From Verrucomicrobiaceae bacterium (lineage in GTDB: Bacteria; Verrucomicrobiota; Verrucomicrobiia; Verrucomicrobiales; Verrucomicrobiaceae), in the NCBI GenBank assembly GCA_015075365.1, contig JABTUN010000003.1, positions 62,001 through 126,000 on the forward strand: a stretch of 64,000 nucleotides of DNA, in the 5' to 3' direction. Made by a program: the position numbers and the translations under genes. This document shows, one piece after another, positions 50,997 to 60,404 of this stretch. Below the pieces are notes generated by a model. That model was not told where the DNA came from. It ran no database searches and was given only the letters and a program-made list of their open reading frames with translations. The first letter of the stretch is position 1. Every line of letters starts with the position of its first letter.

Positions 50997-53597
50997 CTAT
51001 TTTTTCGCCGTCTGCGGCTTCTTTTTGAGGGCCTCGATCTCCTTGGCCTGGTCTTCGCTCTTCTTCTGGAGCTGCTGCACGCGGTCCCAGAGGTTTTTGA
51101 GGTCGGCGGGGCTTTCGAGGGAGGCGCGGATGTCCTGCGCGGCCTTGGCGGCGGCTTCGCGCACGGGATCAATGCGATCGCCGCCGCTGATGGCGAGCAT
51201 GAGGTCGAGAAGGCCGAGTGCCTTCGGATCACGCAATGTGCCGAGCGCCTTCGCGGCGGCCACGCGCCAGTCGCGGCGTGGGTCGCTGAGCTTCTCGCTG
51301 AGGAAATCGCGTACGGCGTCGCGATTCGCGTTGGTGGGGCGACGTGCCAGGAAGGCGAGCGCGTCAAAGGCGGTGCCGATGTCACGCCCGCGCAGGTCGT
51401 GCGGCTGTTGCAGGCGCGCGAGCACGAGCGGGGCGGCGGATTCGTCGTCTTGAGCGCGCAGAGCCTTGATGGAGGCGAGTTCGAGCGCGCCTTGATAGCT
51501 GCTGCCGGCGAGATGCTTCTTCAAAGCCTCGGTGACCTCGGGCTCACCCGGACGCGCGCCCCAGCTTTCGATGATGAGAGACAGGATGTCGGGGTTTTTC
51601 TCGGTTTGGGCCATTTTCCAAAGCGTTTCACGACTTTCAGGCGTGTGGAGGCTGGCGAGCGCGCGGACGACCTCGCGGCGCGCATGAGCGTGCTTTTGAT
51701 TGGCGCTGCTTTTAATGAGCTCGGCACGTGCATCGGGCTCGCCGAGCTTGGCGAGCACCTTGGCAGCTTCGGCGCGCACAGCGTGAAATTTGTCCTCGCG
51801 CAGGATCTGGCCGAGTTTGGCGATGTGGGCGCGATTGAGGCTGCGCACAGCCAGAAGTCGGCCGATCATGTCGGAGGCGAGTTGTTTGTCGAGCATCGGT
51901 CCCGGCGGCGTGAAGGTGATTTTCGCCAAAACGGTGTAATCCGGGTCGATACGCACGAGTTCCGGCTGCGCGGGCAGAGTAAAGTGAAAGTCCTCGACCT
52001 CTTTGCTGACATCCATCGTGAAACGCAGCGGTTCTTTCTGTCCGGCGACCTGGAAGCTCACCGGCAGCGGCATGCGGAAGAGGCGCACCTGTTCGCTGAG
52101 CTTCTGCGTCTGCCGCACGGTGATTTTCGCCAGTTTGGACGCCGCATCCCAGGTGTGATCGACCTTGAACTCCGGCACACCGCCATGATGCAGCCACTGA
52201 TCGAAGAACTGGTCGAATGACAGGCCGCTGACTTCCTCGATCACATCCTGCAAATCGTCGGTGCTCACGATGCCGCTGCGATGGCGTTCAAGGTAGGTTT
52301 TGACGCACTTGCGGAACAAATCCGCGCCGAGCTGGCTGCGCAGCATGTGCAGCACCCAGGCGCCTTTTGGATACGCGCGCGAGTCGAACTGCTGCATCGG
52401 GTCGGCGTAATCGCGCCACACGATGGGCCGGGTGTCGTTGGAGCGGAAAACCTCGTCCGCCTCCAGCCAGAGCGAGTAGTTCATCGCGTCTTTGCCGAGT
52501 TTTTGCTCCTCATAGAGGATCGTGTAGTAGCTGGCGAAGCCTTCGTTCAGCCACAGGTGCGCCCAGTCACGGCAGGTGACGAGGTCGCCGAACCACTGGT
52601 GCGCCGTCTCATGCGCGTCGAGGCGGTGCAACGTGCGCAGCTCCTCCGTATCGGCATTGAAGAGCATCCCGGCGGCCTCAAAGGTGCAGCTCGTGTTCTC
52701 CATGCCGCCGGCGATGAAGTCGAGGCAATAGACCTGCCAGTATTTGTCCCACGCGAACGGCACGCCGATCTCCTTCTGGTAGAAGTCGATGATCTTTCGC
52801 GTGTCGGTGAAGGCGTTCGCGGCCTGCTTTTCATGCGAAGGCGGCACCAGCAGCGCCAGCGGCAGTTTGCCCGCCTTGTCCTCCAGCTTGTGGAAATGAC
52901 CGGCGGCCAGCGCGATGAGGTAGTTCACATGCGGCTGGTTTTGCAGCCAGTGGAAGGTCACGAGGCCGTCTTTGCCGGGCTTTTCGCTTTGCAGCGTGCC
53001 GTTCGACACGGCGGTCATGCCTTTCGGCACATGGCAGATGACCTCGCTGGTGAAACGTTCGTTCGGGTAGTCGTAGCTCGGAAACCAGAAGCGATGCAGC
53101 TCCGCCTCCCCCTGGCTCCACACCTGCGTGTCGCCTTGCTTGTAGCCCATCTCCGGTGTGCGAAAATACAGGCCGTGCTCCGGCTGCGCGGAATGCTTGA
53201 TCATGAGCGTGACCTCGCTGTCCGGCGTGACGGGCGTGGCAAAAGTGATGTTGAGTTTTTCGTTCGTCACCTCATGCTCGGCCACTTTCGCGCCATCCGC
53301 CTTCACTTCGGTGATGTTCAGGTCCACCGCGTCGAGCTCCAGCCTCGCCAGCGGCAGCGCGATGGGTTTGAACTTCATCACCGTCGTGCCCGCGACCGTG
53401 CGTTTCGCGAAATCGGGCGTCACATCGAGCTTCAGGTGCAAAATGTCGATGCGGCGGTCACGCGCGTATTTGCGCCCGGCGACGAGTTTGATCGGCTGCG
53501 GCAGCAGATGCTTCTCACAATGCCGGCACTGGAAGGAATCGGCATGGACGCTCGAAACGAGCAACGCGACGGCGAAAAAGGCGTGGTGGGTGCGCAT
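50997..53597 (-). CDS. Exported M1 family aminopeptidase with HEAT-like tail
   Basis: An 866-residue zinc aminopeptidase with signal peptide MRTHHAFFAVALLVSSVHA. The substrate-binding motif is GGMEN (297-301), a variant of GAMEN. The zinc site is HETAHQWFG (His 329, Glu 330, His 333) with Glu 352 in LWLNEGFASYY. The Tyr proton donor is probably in DSRAYPKGAWVLHML. After about residue 600 come HEAT-type helical repeats (IGRLLAVRSLNRAHIAKLG, then AEAAKVLAKLGEPDARAE) and a C-terminal coiled coil (WDRVQQLQKKSEDQAKEIE). It trims N-termini of peptides in the periplasm. Confidence 0.93.
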   Translation of the reverse strand: MRTHHAFFAVALLVSSVHADSFQCRHCEKHLLPQPIKLVAGRKYARDRRIDILHLKLDVTPDFAKRTVAGTTVMKFKPIALPLARLELDAVDLNITEVKADGAKVAEHEVTNEKLNITFATPVTPDSEVTLMIKHSAQPEHGLYFRTPEMGYKQGDTQVWSQGEAELHRFWFPSYDYPNERFTSEVICHVPKGMTAVSNGTLQSEKPGKDGLVTFHWLQNQPHVNYLIALAAGHFHKLEDKAGKLPLALLVPPSHEKQAANAFTDTRKIIDFYQKEIGVPFAWDKYWQVYCLDFIAGGMENTSCTFEAAGMLFNADTEELRTLHRLDAHETAHQWFGDLVTCRDWAHLWLNEGFASYYTILYEEQKLGKDAMNYSLWLEADEVFRSNDTRPIVWRDYADPMQQFDSRAYPKGAWVLHMLRSQLGADLFRKCVKTYLERHRSGIVSTDDLQDVIEEVSGLSFDQFFDQWLHHGGVPEFKVDHTWDAASKLAKITVRQTQKLSEQVRLFRMPLPVSFQVAGQKEPLRFTMDVSKEVEDFHFTLPAQPELVRIDPDYTVLAKITFTPPGPMLDKQLASDMIGRLLAVRSLNRAHIAKLGQILREDKFHAVRAEAAKVLAKLGEPDARAELIKSSANQKHAHARREVVRALASLHTPESRETLWKMAQTEKNPDILSLIIESWGARPGEPEVTEALKKHLAGSSYQGALELASIKALRAQDDESAAPLVLARLQQPHDLRGRDIGTAFDALAFLARRPTNANRDAVRDFLSEKLSDPRRDWRVAAAKALGTLRDPKALGLLDLMLAISGGDRIDPVREAAAKAAQDIRASLESPADLKNLWDRVQQLQKKSEDQAKEIEALKKKPQTAKK

Positions 53598-53650
53598 GAG
53601 CGCGGATTGAGGCGTTTTTTAGCGCGGGCCGCAAGGGGCATGTTGCCACC

Positions 53651-54514
53651 TCACCTTCCCAGAACCCACACCAGCGGCAGCGGCACGATCACGGCCAGAT
53701 CGGCCAGCACCTGATGGGCATCGACACTGAGCCGCACATGGAAGCGGCGCAGCACGGCCAGCAGCGCCAGGCCTGCCAGCACGGCGGTCATTGGGGCAAA
53801 CATGGCGGCGTCGAAGGTGCCTTTTTGGATGTAGAAGAGCAGCAGTCCCACGACGAGGAGATTACCCGTCAGCATCATCGGCAGCGTGGCGCTCCAGCGG
53901 CCGGGTTTGTCCTGCGCCTCCTCCTCGCGTGCGGCGATGCTGGCCAGGTTGGACAGCACCAGCAGCGCCAGCGCGGCGCATTCCAGGATGGGATCAGCCC
54001 AGGTGTCCGGCATGGTGTAGAAGCGGATGCCCGCTGTGCAGCCCAGCGCGAAGATGAGCGCCGCCGCGTGCGGCTTCGGCATCAGCGCGGGCGCCAGCCG
54101 CGCCACATAGACAAAGAAATACAGCCCCGCGAAGACGGCGATGCTCGCCGCCTGCCACAGGATGCCCTCCGGCACCTCATAAAGCGCCAGCCAGCCCAGC
54201 ACCGCGCACGCGGCGGGCAAAACCGCCGCCAGCAGCAGTCTCCGGTGCCGCCGGTAGAAGGCGTGGCGCTCGTCCAGCAGCGCAGGGCTGGTCCGGAACG
54301 TGTCCCAGGTGCGGTCCAGGGCATAGATCACCCACACGCACAGGGCCAGGCCGGCATGCAGCACGGGCGGCAGCCTCACATCATGCGCCTCTGCCAGCGC
54401 CGCCTGCCACAGCACCGCCACCAGCGGCGCCTCCAGGCTCAGCACATGCGGCCACAACCACCACTGCGGTGATTTCGCGTGAAAAAAAGGACTGGTCGGA
54501 GTTTCGGCGGGCAA
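53651..54514 (-). CDS. UbiA-like polytopic membrane protein
   Basis: 287 residues from TTG 54514, the first plausible start; the frame is open to 54772 but runs into the divergent sbcD promoter and reads poorly there. About eight helices are visible (PLVAVLWQAALAEA, HAGLALCVWVIYALDRTWD, LLLAAVLPAACAVLGWLALY). The motif VIYALDRTWDTFR followed by ERHAFYRRHRR resembles the first Asp-rich region of UbiA prenyltransferases, but a clear second Asp-rich motif is missing. Enzyme activity is uncertain. The start codon is the weakest part of this call. Confidence 0.65.
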   Translation of the reverse strand: MPAETPTSPFFHAKSPQWWLWPHVLSLEAPLVAVLWQAALAEAHDVRLPPVLHAGLALCVWVIYALDRTWDTFRTSPALLDERHAFYRRHRRLLLAAVLPAACAVLGWLALYEVPEGILWQAASIAVFAGLYFFVYVARLAPALMPKPHAAALIFALGCTAGIRFYTMPDTWADPILECAALALLVLSNLASIAAREEEAQDKPGRWSATLPMMLTGNLLVVGLLLFYIQKGTFDAAMFAPMTAVLAGLALLAVLRRFHVRLSVDAHQVLADLAVIVPLPLVWVLGR

Positions 54515-54700
54515 GGCGGGAAACTTGGAGGCGGATTTGAGCCGCCGCGAGTTTTCGTTGCTACAATTCCACCCTTTCCCGGATGGATTGGCGATTGATG
54601 AACATTCGATTGTTGATTGAAGAGGTAGCCAGCTCGGCCTGAACCTCAAAAAATCAAAAATCGATTGCTCGACAATCCTCAATCCCGCCTTCCCTGCTCC
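54515..54700. promoter_or_regulatory. Divergent intergenic region upstream of sbcD
   Basis: This 186-bp stretch holds iterated GATTG words: ggattggcgattgatg and cgattgttgattg near 54582-54620, and aatcgattgctcgacaatcc near 54658-54678. They are partly inverted with respect to each other. Promoters for sbcD and the membrane-protein gene must lie here but cannot be placed. Confidence 0.35.
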
Positions 54701-55924
54701 ATGCGCATTCTCCACACCGCAGACTGGCATCTCGGCGCCCGGCTCGTCGAGCGTGACCGCCTGCCGGAGCATGCCGCGTTTCTAGATTGGCTCCTCGAAA
54801 CGCTCCGCAGCGAAAAAATCGACGCGCTGCTCGTCAGCGGCGATGTCTTTGATGCCGCGAATCCACCGCAGGATGCCGTCGCGCTCTACTTCGACTTCTT
54901 GAAGCGCCTCGCCGACCTCAAAACGGTCAAAGCGATCATCACCGGCGGCAACCACGACTCCGCCTCCCACCTCAATGCCCCGCGTGAGCTCTTAAAACGC
55001 TTCGACGTGCATGTCTTCGGCCACGCAGGCGAAACCAACGTCGTCGATCTCGGCGGAGCCGTCGTGGCCGCCGTGCCGTTTCTGCGTGAGCGTGATCTCC
55101 GCCAGGCCACCGCCGGTGAAACCACCACCGCCGTGCACGAGCAGCTCCGCGCCGCCATTCGTGCCCACTACGCCGCGCAGCTCGCCGCGTGTCGCGACCT
55201 CGCGCAAGGCCGTCCTGTCATCGCCATGGGCCACCTCACCGTCCTTGGTGCCACCACCAGCGACAGCGAACGCGACATCCACATCGGCAACCTCGGTGCC
55301 GTCGGCGCGGACATCTTTTCCGGCTTCGACTACACCGCCCTCGGCCATCTGCATCGCCCGCAAAAAGTCGCCGGTCTCGAAACCATCCGCTACAGCGGCT
55401 CCCCCATCCCCCTCAGCTTCTCAGAGGCCGCCGATGCCAAGTCCGTCGTCATCCTCGAAACCCAATCCGGGGGAAACACCGCAGAGATGGGGAAACCGCA
55501 GAGAAATCCATCCCGGAACTCATCTCTGCGGTCATCCCAACTCTGCGGTGTTGAGCTTCTTCCCATCCCCACCACCCGCCAGATCCTCCGCGCCACCGTG
55601 AACCGCGCCACGCTGGCCGCCGATCTTCAAACCGTGCCCGCCGGGAGCTGGGCGGAGATCACCGTGAAGCTCGACACCCCCGAACCCGATCTCGACCGCC
55701 ATGTCCGCGATGCCGCCGCCAGCCGTTTCGACGTCCTCAAAGTCCTCGCCGACCTCCCCGCCACCGCCCCCACACCCTGGCAACCCACCGGCCCTGCCCT
55801 CCACGACCTCCAGCCCCGCGATGTCTTCCGAGAACTCCTCCAGGAAAAGCAGATCGAAGGTGAGGAACTCAGCACCGTGTTTGATGAGCTGCTGGCGTTG
55901 AGGGAGGAGAAGAGTCTGGTTTGA
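54701..55924 (+). CDS. sbcD: Exonuclease SbcCD, nuclease subunit SbcD
   Basis: 407 residues of the Mre11-type phosphoesterase subunit that, with SbcC, cleaves hairpins and processes DNA ends. Metal ligands: TADWHLG (Asp 8, His 10), SGDVFD (about 46-51), GGNHDSASH (about 87-95), AMGHLTVLG and ALGHLHRPQ. The C-terminal capping domain follows. Residues about 259-284 (GNTAEMGKPQRNPSRN, SSLRSSQLCG) come from a palindromic DNA element and look like an in-frame insertion. The stop overlaps the next ATG (TGATG). Confidence 0.95.
   Translation: MRILHTADWHLGARLVERDRLPEHAAFLDWLLETLRSEKIDALLVSGDVFDAANPPQDAVALYFDFLKRLADLKTVKAIITGGNHDSASHLNAPRELLKRFDVHVFGHAGETNVVDLGGAVVAAVPFLRERDLRQATAGETTTAVHEQLRAAIRAHYAAQLAACRDLAQGRPVIAMGHLTVLGATTSDSERDIHIGNLGAVGADIFSGFDYTALGHLHRPQKVAGLETIRYSGSPIPLSFSEAADAKSVVILETQSGGNTAEMGKPQRNPSRNSSLRSSQLCGVELLPIPTTRQILRATVNRATLAADLQTVPAGSWAEITVKLDTPEPDLDRHVRDAAASRFDVLKVLADLPATAPTPWQPTGPALHDLQPRDVFRELLQEKQIEGEELSTVFDELLALREEKSLV
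55475..55552. repeat. Imperfect 30-bp inverted repeat inside sbcD
   Basis: Left arm 55475-55504 and right arm 55523-55552 are reverse complements at most positions. Each holds two ccgcagag words (right arm as ctctgcgg): aacaccgcagag and aaccgcagaga on the left, tctctgcggt and ctctgcggtgtt on the right. The loop is 18 bases. The reading frame passes through without a stop. The CCGCAGAG core is shared with the repeat at 23707-23737. Confidence 0.7.
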
Positions 55925-56688
55925 TGGCCTCCGCTAACCTCATGATGCCTATTGTTCTAATCTCATTGGTTTCATTGATCGCCATCGTGGTCGCGGTGGT
56001 CTTGATTCCATACAATCTGAAGAGAAAACACATCATTCGCTGCGCCAAGAGTGCCACGAATGAACAACTCGAAGCCATCTATTCGAACATTGAGCGCCTT
56101 GGCTCTGTTCAGTCGACATGCGCTGCTTTGGCAAGGACCAACAGTCGCTCAGGGCTGGATGATGATTGGAAGATACCCGTTCCGCACTATGTGGAGACAT
56201 GGGGAGGGAGATCGATTGTTTTGAAAGAGCCGGAGAAAGAGGCTTTCGAGTTTTCTCCGGACAAGGCCAATGAAGCCGTGCTCAATGGATGTGTTTATCG
56301 CCTTGTTCCTATCCCAAGAAACCTCACCAAGAGTGGCAAGGCTAGGAATCAGTATTCTCCCACCAAGTATGTTGCCGCTAATCCTGATTTGCTGAAGGCG
56401 CTTGGCGCTGTATGCCCAAAATATCCTGCTGAGCTGCTCTCATTTCTCTTCAATCCAGGCATCGAGACGTTTGAATTTGATTCAACGTTTCAAGCTCGTG
56501 TAGGAGGCAGCGCATCGTGGGTTCAAGATGCCGAGTTTCCGAACTGTCCGCTATGCAAGAAGCGCATGGTGACAATCATGCAAATCCCTGGAGAGTTGAT
56601 GCCTGGCAAGTTGCGTGACGGGATGTTTTACTTCTTCGGCTGTGCAAAACACCAAGGCGAAGCCCAAACCGTGGTTCAGTTCACTTGA
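55924..56688 (+). CDS. Unknown membrane-anchored protein inserted between sbcD and sbcC
   Basis: 254 residues from ATG 55924, overlapping the sbcD stop. One N-terminal membrane helix (MMPIVLISLVSLIAIVVAVV) is followed by a basic stretch and a soluble domain. The C-terminus has a probable metal site, NCPLCKKRMVTIMQIPGEL and FFGCAKHQGEAQT. This resembles the ending of DUF1963-type domains, but I am not sure of the family. Base composition is clearly AT-richer than sbcD and sbcC, which suggests later insertion into the operon. Its stop lies 8 bp before sbcC. Confidence 0.7.
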   Translation: MASANLMMPIVLISLVSLIAIVVAVVLIPYNLKRKHIIRCAKSATNEQLEAIYSNIERLGSVQSTCAALARTNSRSGLDDDWKIPVPHYVETWGGRSIVLKEPEKEAFEFSPDKANEAVLNGCVYRLVPIPRNLTKSGKARNQYSPTKYVAANPDLLKALGAVCPKYPAELLSFLFNPGIETFEFDSTFQARVGGSASWVQDAEFPNCPLCKKRMVTIMQIPGELMPGKLRDGMFYFFGCAKHQGEAQTVVQFT

Positions 56689-56696
56689 TCGTTTCC

Positions 56697-59504
56697 ATGC
56701 GCCTCCTCGCCGTCCGACTTCAAAACCTCAACTCGCTCAGCGGGGCGCATGAGGTGCGGTTTGATGAGGGGGCGTTGAGCGCGGCGGGGGTGTTTCTCAT
56801 CACAGGGCCGACGGGCGCGGGGAAATCGACGCTGCTGGATGCGATGACGCTGGCGCTGTATGGCCGCGCGGCGCGTTACGGCAATGACAAGGCAGATGAG
56901 ATGATGAGCCGCCACACGGCGGAGTGCCTCGCGGAGGTGGACTTTGAGACAAAGGGCGAAAAACTCCGCGCCACCTGGCGGCTGCGTCGCGCCCGCGGCA
57001 AGGCGGATGGTAAGCTGCAGCCCGTGGAGCGTCGCCTGGCGAACGCGGTGACGGGCGAGATCCTCGCGGAGAAGTCGGCGGAGATGGATCGCCTCATCGA
57101 GGAACGCACGGGACTCGATGCGCAGCGCTTCCTGCGATCCGTGCTGCTGGCGCAGGGGCAGTTCGCGGCCTTTTTGAAGGCGAAGCCGAATGAGCGTGCG
57201 GAACTGCTGGAGAAGATCACGGGCACGGAGATCTACACGGAGCTGTCGAAGCTGGCCTTTGAGACCTACAAAGCCAAAGACGAGCAGGTGCAGCGGCTCA
57301 AAGCCGCGCTCGGCGCGGTGTCGGTGCTCGATGACGAGGCGCGGCAACGGCTGGAGACCTCGTTCGCCGAAGCACAGACCAGCGCCACGCGATTGCAGAG
57401 CGAAAGCCAGGCCGCGACGCAGCAACTCCACGCCCAACGCGAGCACGCGACCATCGTCGCGGAGATCACGAAGCTCGGCGAAGGCGTGAAGCAGCTCCAA
57501 AGCTCACAATCAACCGCCGTAGCGGAGGTTTCGAAGGCGAAAGGCATCGCCGAAGAGGCGAAGGCACTGCGCACGAAGCGTGAGCCGGTGTGGGAGCAGG
57601 CGGCGGGGCTCGCGGCGCAGAGTGAGCAACTCGAAAAGCAGCTCGCGGAGAGTCGCACGACCTATCAAACCTGGGCGAAGGAGCAGAAGGAAGCCGTCAC
57701 GAAGCGTGAAGCCGCCGAAAAAGCTCTCGCCGCCCATCAAGAGGCCGCGCAGGCACTCGAAGCATGGTTGAAGCAGAACGCGGTCGATGCGGAGCTGGGT
57801 GAGCAATTGCCGAAACTCCGCGTCGCGGTGCGTGAGTGGCGTGGGGCGCATGAAAAGCTGGCCGAAGGCCGCAAACGCCATGCCGAGGCTGAAACGCTGA
57901 AAAAGCGGCTTAGTGACTCGGAGGCTCAAACGGCCGTTTGGACGAAAAAGGCCGCTGAAGGCCTCGCGAAGGCCGAGAAGGATCGTGAGGAGCAAAAACG
58001 ACTCGCCGAGAAGATCGACGTGCAGCGTGAGATTGTGCGGAAGTCGGAGCTGATGGCCGGTTTTGATGAGCGCCGGCACGATTTGAAGACTGGAGAGCCT
58101 TGTCCGCTCTGCGGTGCCACGGAGCATCCTTTTGCGAGTGCCGAGACGAGCTTTGAATCGCAACTGCAAGCCGCGCGGAAGCTGCTCGTGGGCTTGGAGA
58201 AGCAGCATGAGCAGGCTCAGCGAGCGCTGACGGTGCTGGAGCGAGAGCTGGCGAAGATGGAGGCAGAGTTGAGCGCGGAGAAGAAGCGGATGGAGGAGGT
58301 GCGGAAGGCGCTGGGAGAGATGGAGGTGCCGGATGTGGAGGCGCTGGAAAGTTGCCTTGTTGCTGCGCAACAAGGGCTGGCTCCAGTTGCACAGCAACTG
58401 GGCAACTTTGCTTCGCCACGCGAAGTCGAGAATGCGCTCGATGCGCTGGAGAAGCGCTCGGCCACCTTCACGAAGAAGCAGCAGGAAGCGGCGCAGCAAC
58501 GCAGCGAGCGTCAGAAGCTCGAAGGGGATGTGCAGCTCGCGAAGGCGGATGAGGTGGCAAAAACGAAGCGGCTGGATGAATTGAAGGCCGAAGGCGTGTC
58601 ACTGCGAGCGAAGGCGGATGCGTTGAAGGGGCAGTTGAGCGAGCTGCTCGGCGGCAAGACGCTGGCAGAGGATCGACAGGAGCATGAAGGCCGCGTTTCA
58701 TCGGCGGAGAAGGCGCTGCGCGAGGCGGAGACGAAGCTGAACACGCTGCAAACGCAGCTCGCGGCCAACTTGGCGAAGCTGGAGCAGCTTGAGACGCGTC
58801 GGAAGCCGTTCGAAGGCCAGAGCGTGCTGACGGCTGCGGCCTTGAGCGAGCTGGAAACGACCACGAAGCAGCTCAGCGAGGCTTTTGCGACAAAGCGCAC
58901 GGAACTCGGATCGCTGGAACAGCAGCTCAAAAACGATGACGACGCGAAGAAGCGTCGCGAGGCCGGTGGAGCGGAATTGCAGGCGGCGGAGGCCGAGGCG
59001 CTGCGCTGGGGAAGGTTGAAGGAGCTGATCGGCTCGGCGGATGGCGCGAAGTTCTCACGCTTTGCGCAATCGCTCACGCTGCGGCAGCTCATCGGGCTGG
59101 CGAACGAGCACTTGAAGGTGCTGGCCGAACGTTATCGCCTGATGGCGGCGGAAGGGGATGAGCTGGATCTGCGCATCGTGGACCTTTACCAAGCGAACGT
59201 GGATCGACCGATGGAGAGCCTGTCAGGTGGCGAGAGTTTCCTGGCGAGTTTGGCGCTCGCTTTGGGGCTGAGCGAGCTGGCGAGTCGGCATCATCCGATT
59301 GACTCGCTGTTTATTGATGAAGGATTTGGAACGCTCGATTCAGAGACGCTGGAGGTGGCGCTGAGTGCGTTGGAAAACCTGCGATCCCGCGGGAAGACCA
59401 TCGGGCTGATCTCGCATGTTGATTTGCTCAAAGAACGGCTGACGAAGCAGGTGCGCGTGATCCGCGGGGCAGGGGGGACGAGCCGGGTCGAGGTGGTGGC
59501 GTAG
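56697..59504 (+). CDS. sbcC: Exonuclease SbcCD, ATPase subunit SbcC
   Basis: 935 residues of the Rad50-type SMC-like ATPase. It has Walker A GPTGAGKST (37-45), a Q-loop region in LLAQGQFAAFLKAKPNER, two long coiled coils and a zinc-hook CPLCGATEHP at about 468-477. The C-terminal half has signature SLSGGESFLASLALALGLSE and Walker B IDSLFIDEGFGTLD. It drives SbcD nuclease action on DNA ends and hairpins. ATG 56697 gives the canonical N-terminus MRLLAVRLQNLNSL; TTG 56685 is possible. The palindromes found in this window would be natural targets of this enzyme. Confidence 0.96.
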   Translation: MRLLAVRLQNLNSLSGAHEVRFDEGALSAAGVFLITGPTGAGKSTLLDAMTLALYGRAARYGNDKADEMMSRHTAECLAEVDFETKGEKLRATWRLRRARGKADGKLQPVERRLANAVTGEILAEKSAEMDRLIEERTGLDAQRFLRSVLLAQGQFAAFLKAKPNERAELLEKITGTEIYTELSKLAFETYKAKDEQVQRLKAALGAVSVLDDEARQRLETSFAEAQTSATRLQSESQAATQQLHAQREHATIVAEITKLGEGVKQLQSSQSTAVAEVSKAKGIAEEAKALRTKREPVWEQAAGLAAQSEQLEKQLAESRTTYQTWAKEQKEAVTKREAAEKALAAHQEAAQALEAWLKQNAVDAELGEQLPKLRVAVREWRGAHEKLAEGRKRHAEAETLKKRLSDSEAQTAVWTKKAAEGLAKAEKDREEQKRLAEKIDVQREIVRKSELMAGFDERRHDLKTGEPCPLCGATEHPFASAETSFESQLQAARKLLVGLEKQHEQAQRALTVLERELAKMEAELSAEKKRMEEVRKALGEMEVPDVEALESCLVAAQQGLAPVAQQLGNFASPREVENALDALEKRSATFTKKQQEAAQQRSERQKLEGDVQLAKADEVAKTKRLDELKAEGVSLRAKADALKGQLSELLGGKTLAEDRQEHEGRVSSAEKALREAETKLNTLQTQLAANLAKLEQLETRRKPFEGQSVLTAAALSELETTTKQLSEAFATKRTELGSLEQQLKNDDDAKKRREAGGAELQAAEAEALRWGRLKELIGSADGAKFSRFAQSLTLRQLIGLANEHLKVLAERYRLMAAEGDELDLRIVDLYQANVDRPMESLSGGESFLASLALALGLSELASRHHPIDSLFIDEGFGTLDSETLEVALSALENLRSRGKTIGLISHVDLLKERLTKQVRVIRGAGGTSRVEVVA

Positions 59505-59591
59505 CGGCGCAAAAATCGCGCAGTCGATCACCACTTTGGTGGCATTCCGGCTGCTGCCGGGGCGTTATCTCGTGCCAAAGTTGTCCGCGCC

Positions 59592-60380
59592 ATGCATCTT
59601 TCCGCCATCATCCTGCTCCTCACCGCCGCGTGCCTGTCTGCCGCGGAGCCTGTGATGCTGGACTTCAACCGCTACATGGAGGGGAAATACCTCTTCGAGC
59701 GCAACTGCATCGTCTGCCACGGCCCGCGTGGCGATGGCAAGGGCGAGATGGCACCGACGCTGAGCCCGCGCCCGCGCTCGTTTCGCGAGGGCATGTTCAA
59801 GTTCCGAACCACGCCTTCCGGCGCGCTGCCAACGGAGGACGACCTGCGCCACACGATCAAGCACGGCCTCACCGGCACCGCGATGGGCATGTTTGCCCAG
59901 CTTTCGGACGAGGACGTGACGAACGTCATCGAGTATGTGAAGTCCTTCTCCCGCCGCTGGCGCAAGGCGGAAAACTACGCGGAGCCACTGACCTTCCCGG
60001 AACCTCCCGCGTGGCTGGAGGATGCAAAGCAGAAGGCCACGCATGCGGAGAAGGGCAGGGCATTGTTCGTGACAAACTGCTCCGCCTGCCACGGTCCCGC
60101 CGCCGATGGAAATGGCGTGGTCGTGCCGACACTGAAGGACATCTGGGAGCAGCCGGCCAGGCCGTCCGACCTGCGCCAGCCGCATCTGCGCTGCGGCGAC
60201 CGTCCGCAGGACATCTACCGCGTGCTCGCGACCGGCCTCAACGGCACGCCGATGGCCAGCTTCGAGGGCGTGCTCACCCCCGAGCAGCGCTGGGACATCA
60301 TCGCATGGATTTTCACGCAAAAGCTGCCGGATGTGCCGACGCTCGGCAACGCGCCCCCGCGCGAGGTGGTGAAGAAGTAG
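59592..60380 (+). CDS. Periplasmic dihaem cytochrome c
   Basis: A 262-residue exported protein (signal MHLSAIILLLTAACLSAAEP). It has two class-I cytochrome c domains. The first has haem motif CIVCH (39-43) with axial Met in GTAMGMFAQLSDEDV. The second has CSACH (about 161-165) with axial Met in GTPMASFEGVL. Both domains carry the GPRGDGKG/GPAADGNG loop typical of electron-carrier cytochromes. It probably feeds a terminal oxidase or another periplasmic acceptor. No oxidase genes are adjacent. Confidence 0.9.
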   Translation: MHLSAIILLLTAACLSAAEPVMLDFNRYMEGKYLFERNCIVCHGPRGDGKGEMAPTLSPRPRSFREGMFKFRTTPSGALPTEDDLRHTIKHGLTGTAMGMFAQLSDEDVTNVIEYVKSFSRRWRKAENYAEPLTFPEPPAWLEDAKQKATHAEKGRALFVTNCSACHGPAADGNGVVVPTLKDIWEQPARPSDLRQPHLRCGDRPQDIYRVLATGLNGTPMASFEGVLTPEQRWDIIAWIFTQKLPDVPTLGNAPPREVVKK

Positions 60381-60404
60381 TCCCGGAACGCATTTCGCGC
60401 CCTC

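Noticed and set aside
53651..54772. 373-residue version of the UbiA-like protein from 54772
   Set aside because: The added N-terminus overlaps the sbcD coding start and reads like antisense sequence; the shorter TTG start is preferred.
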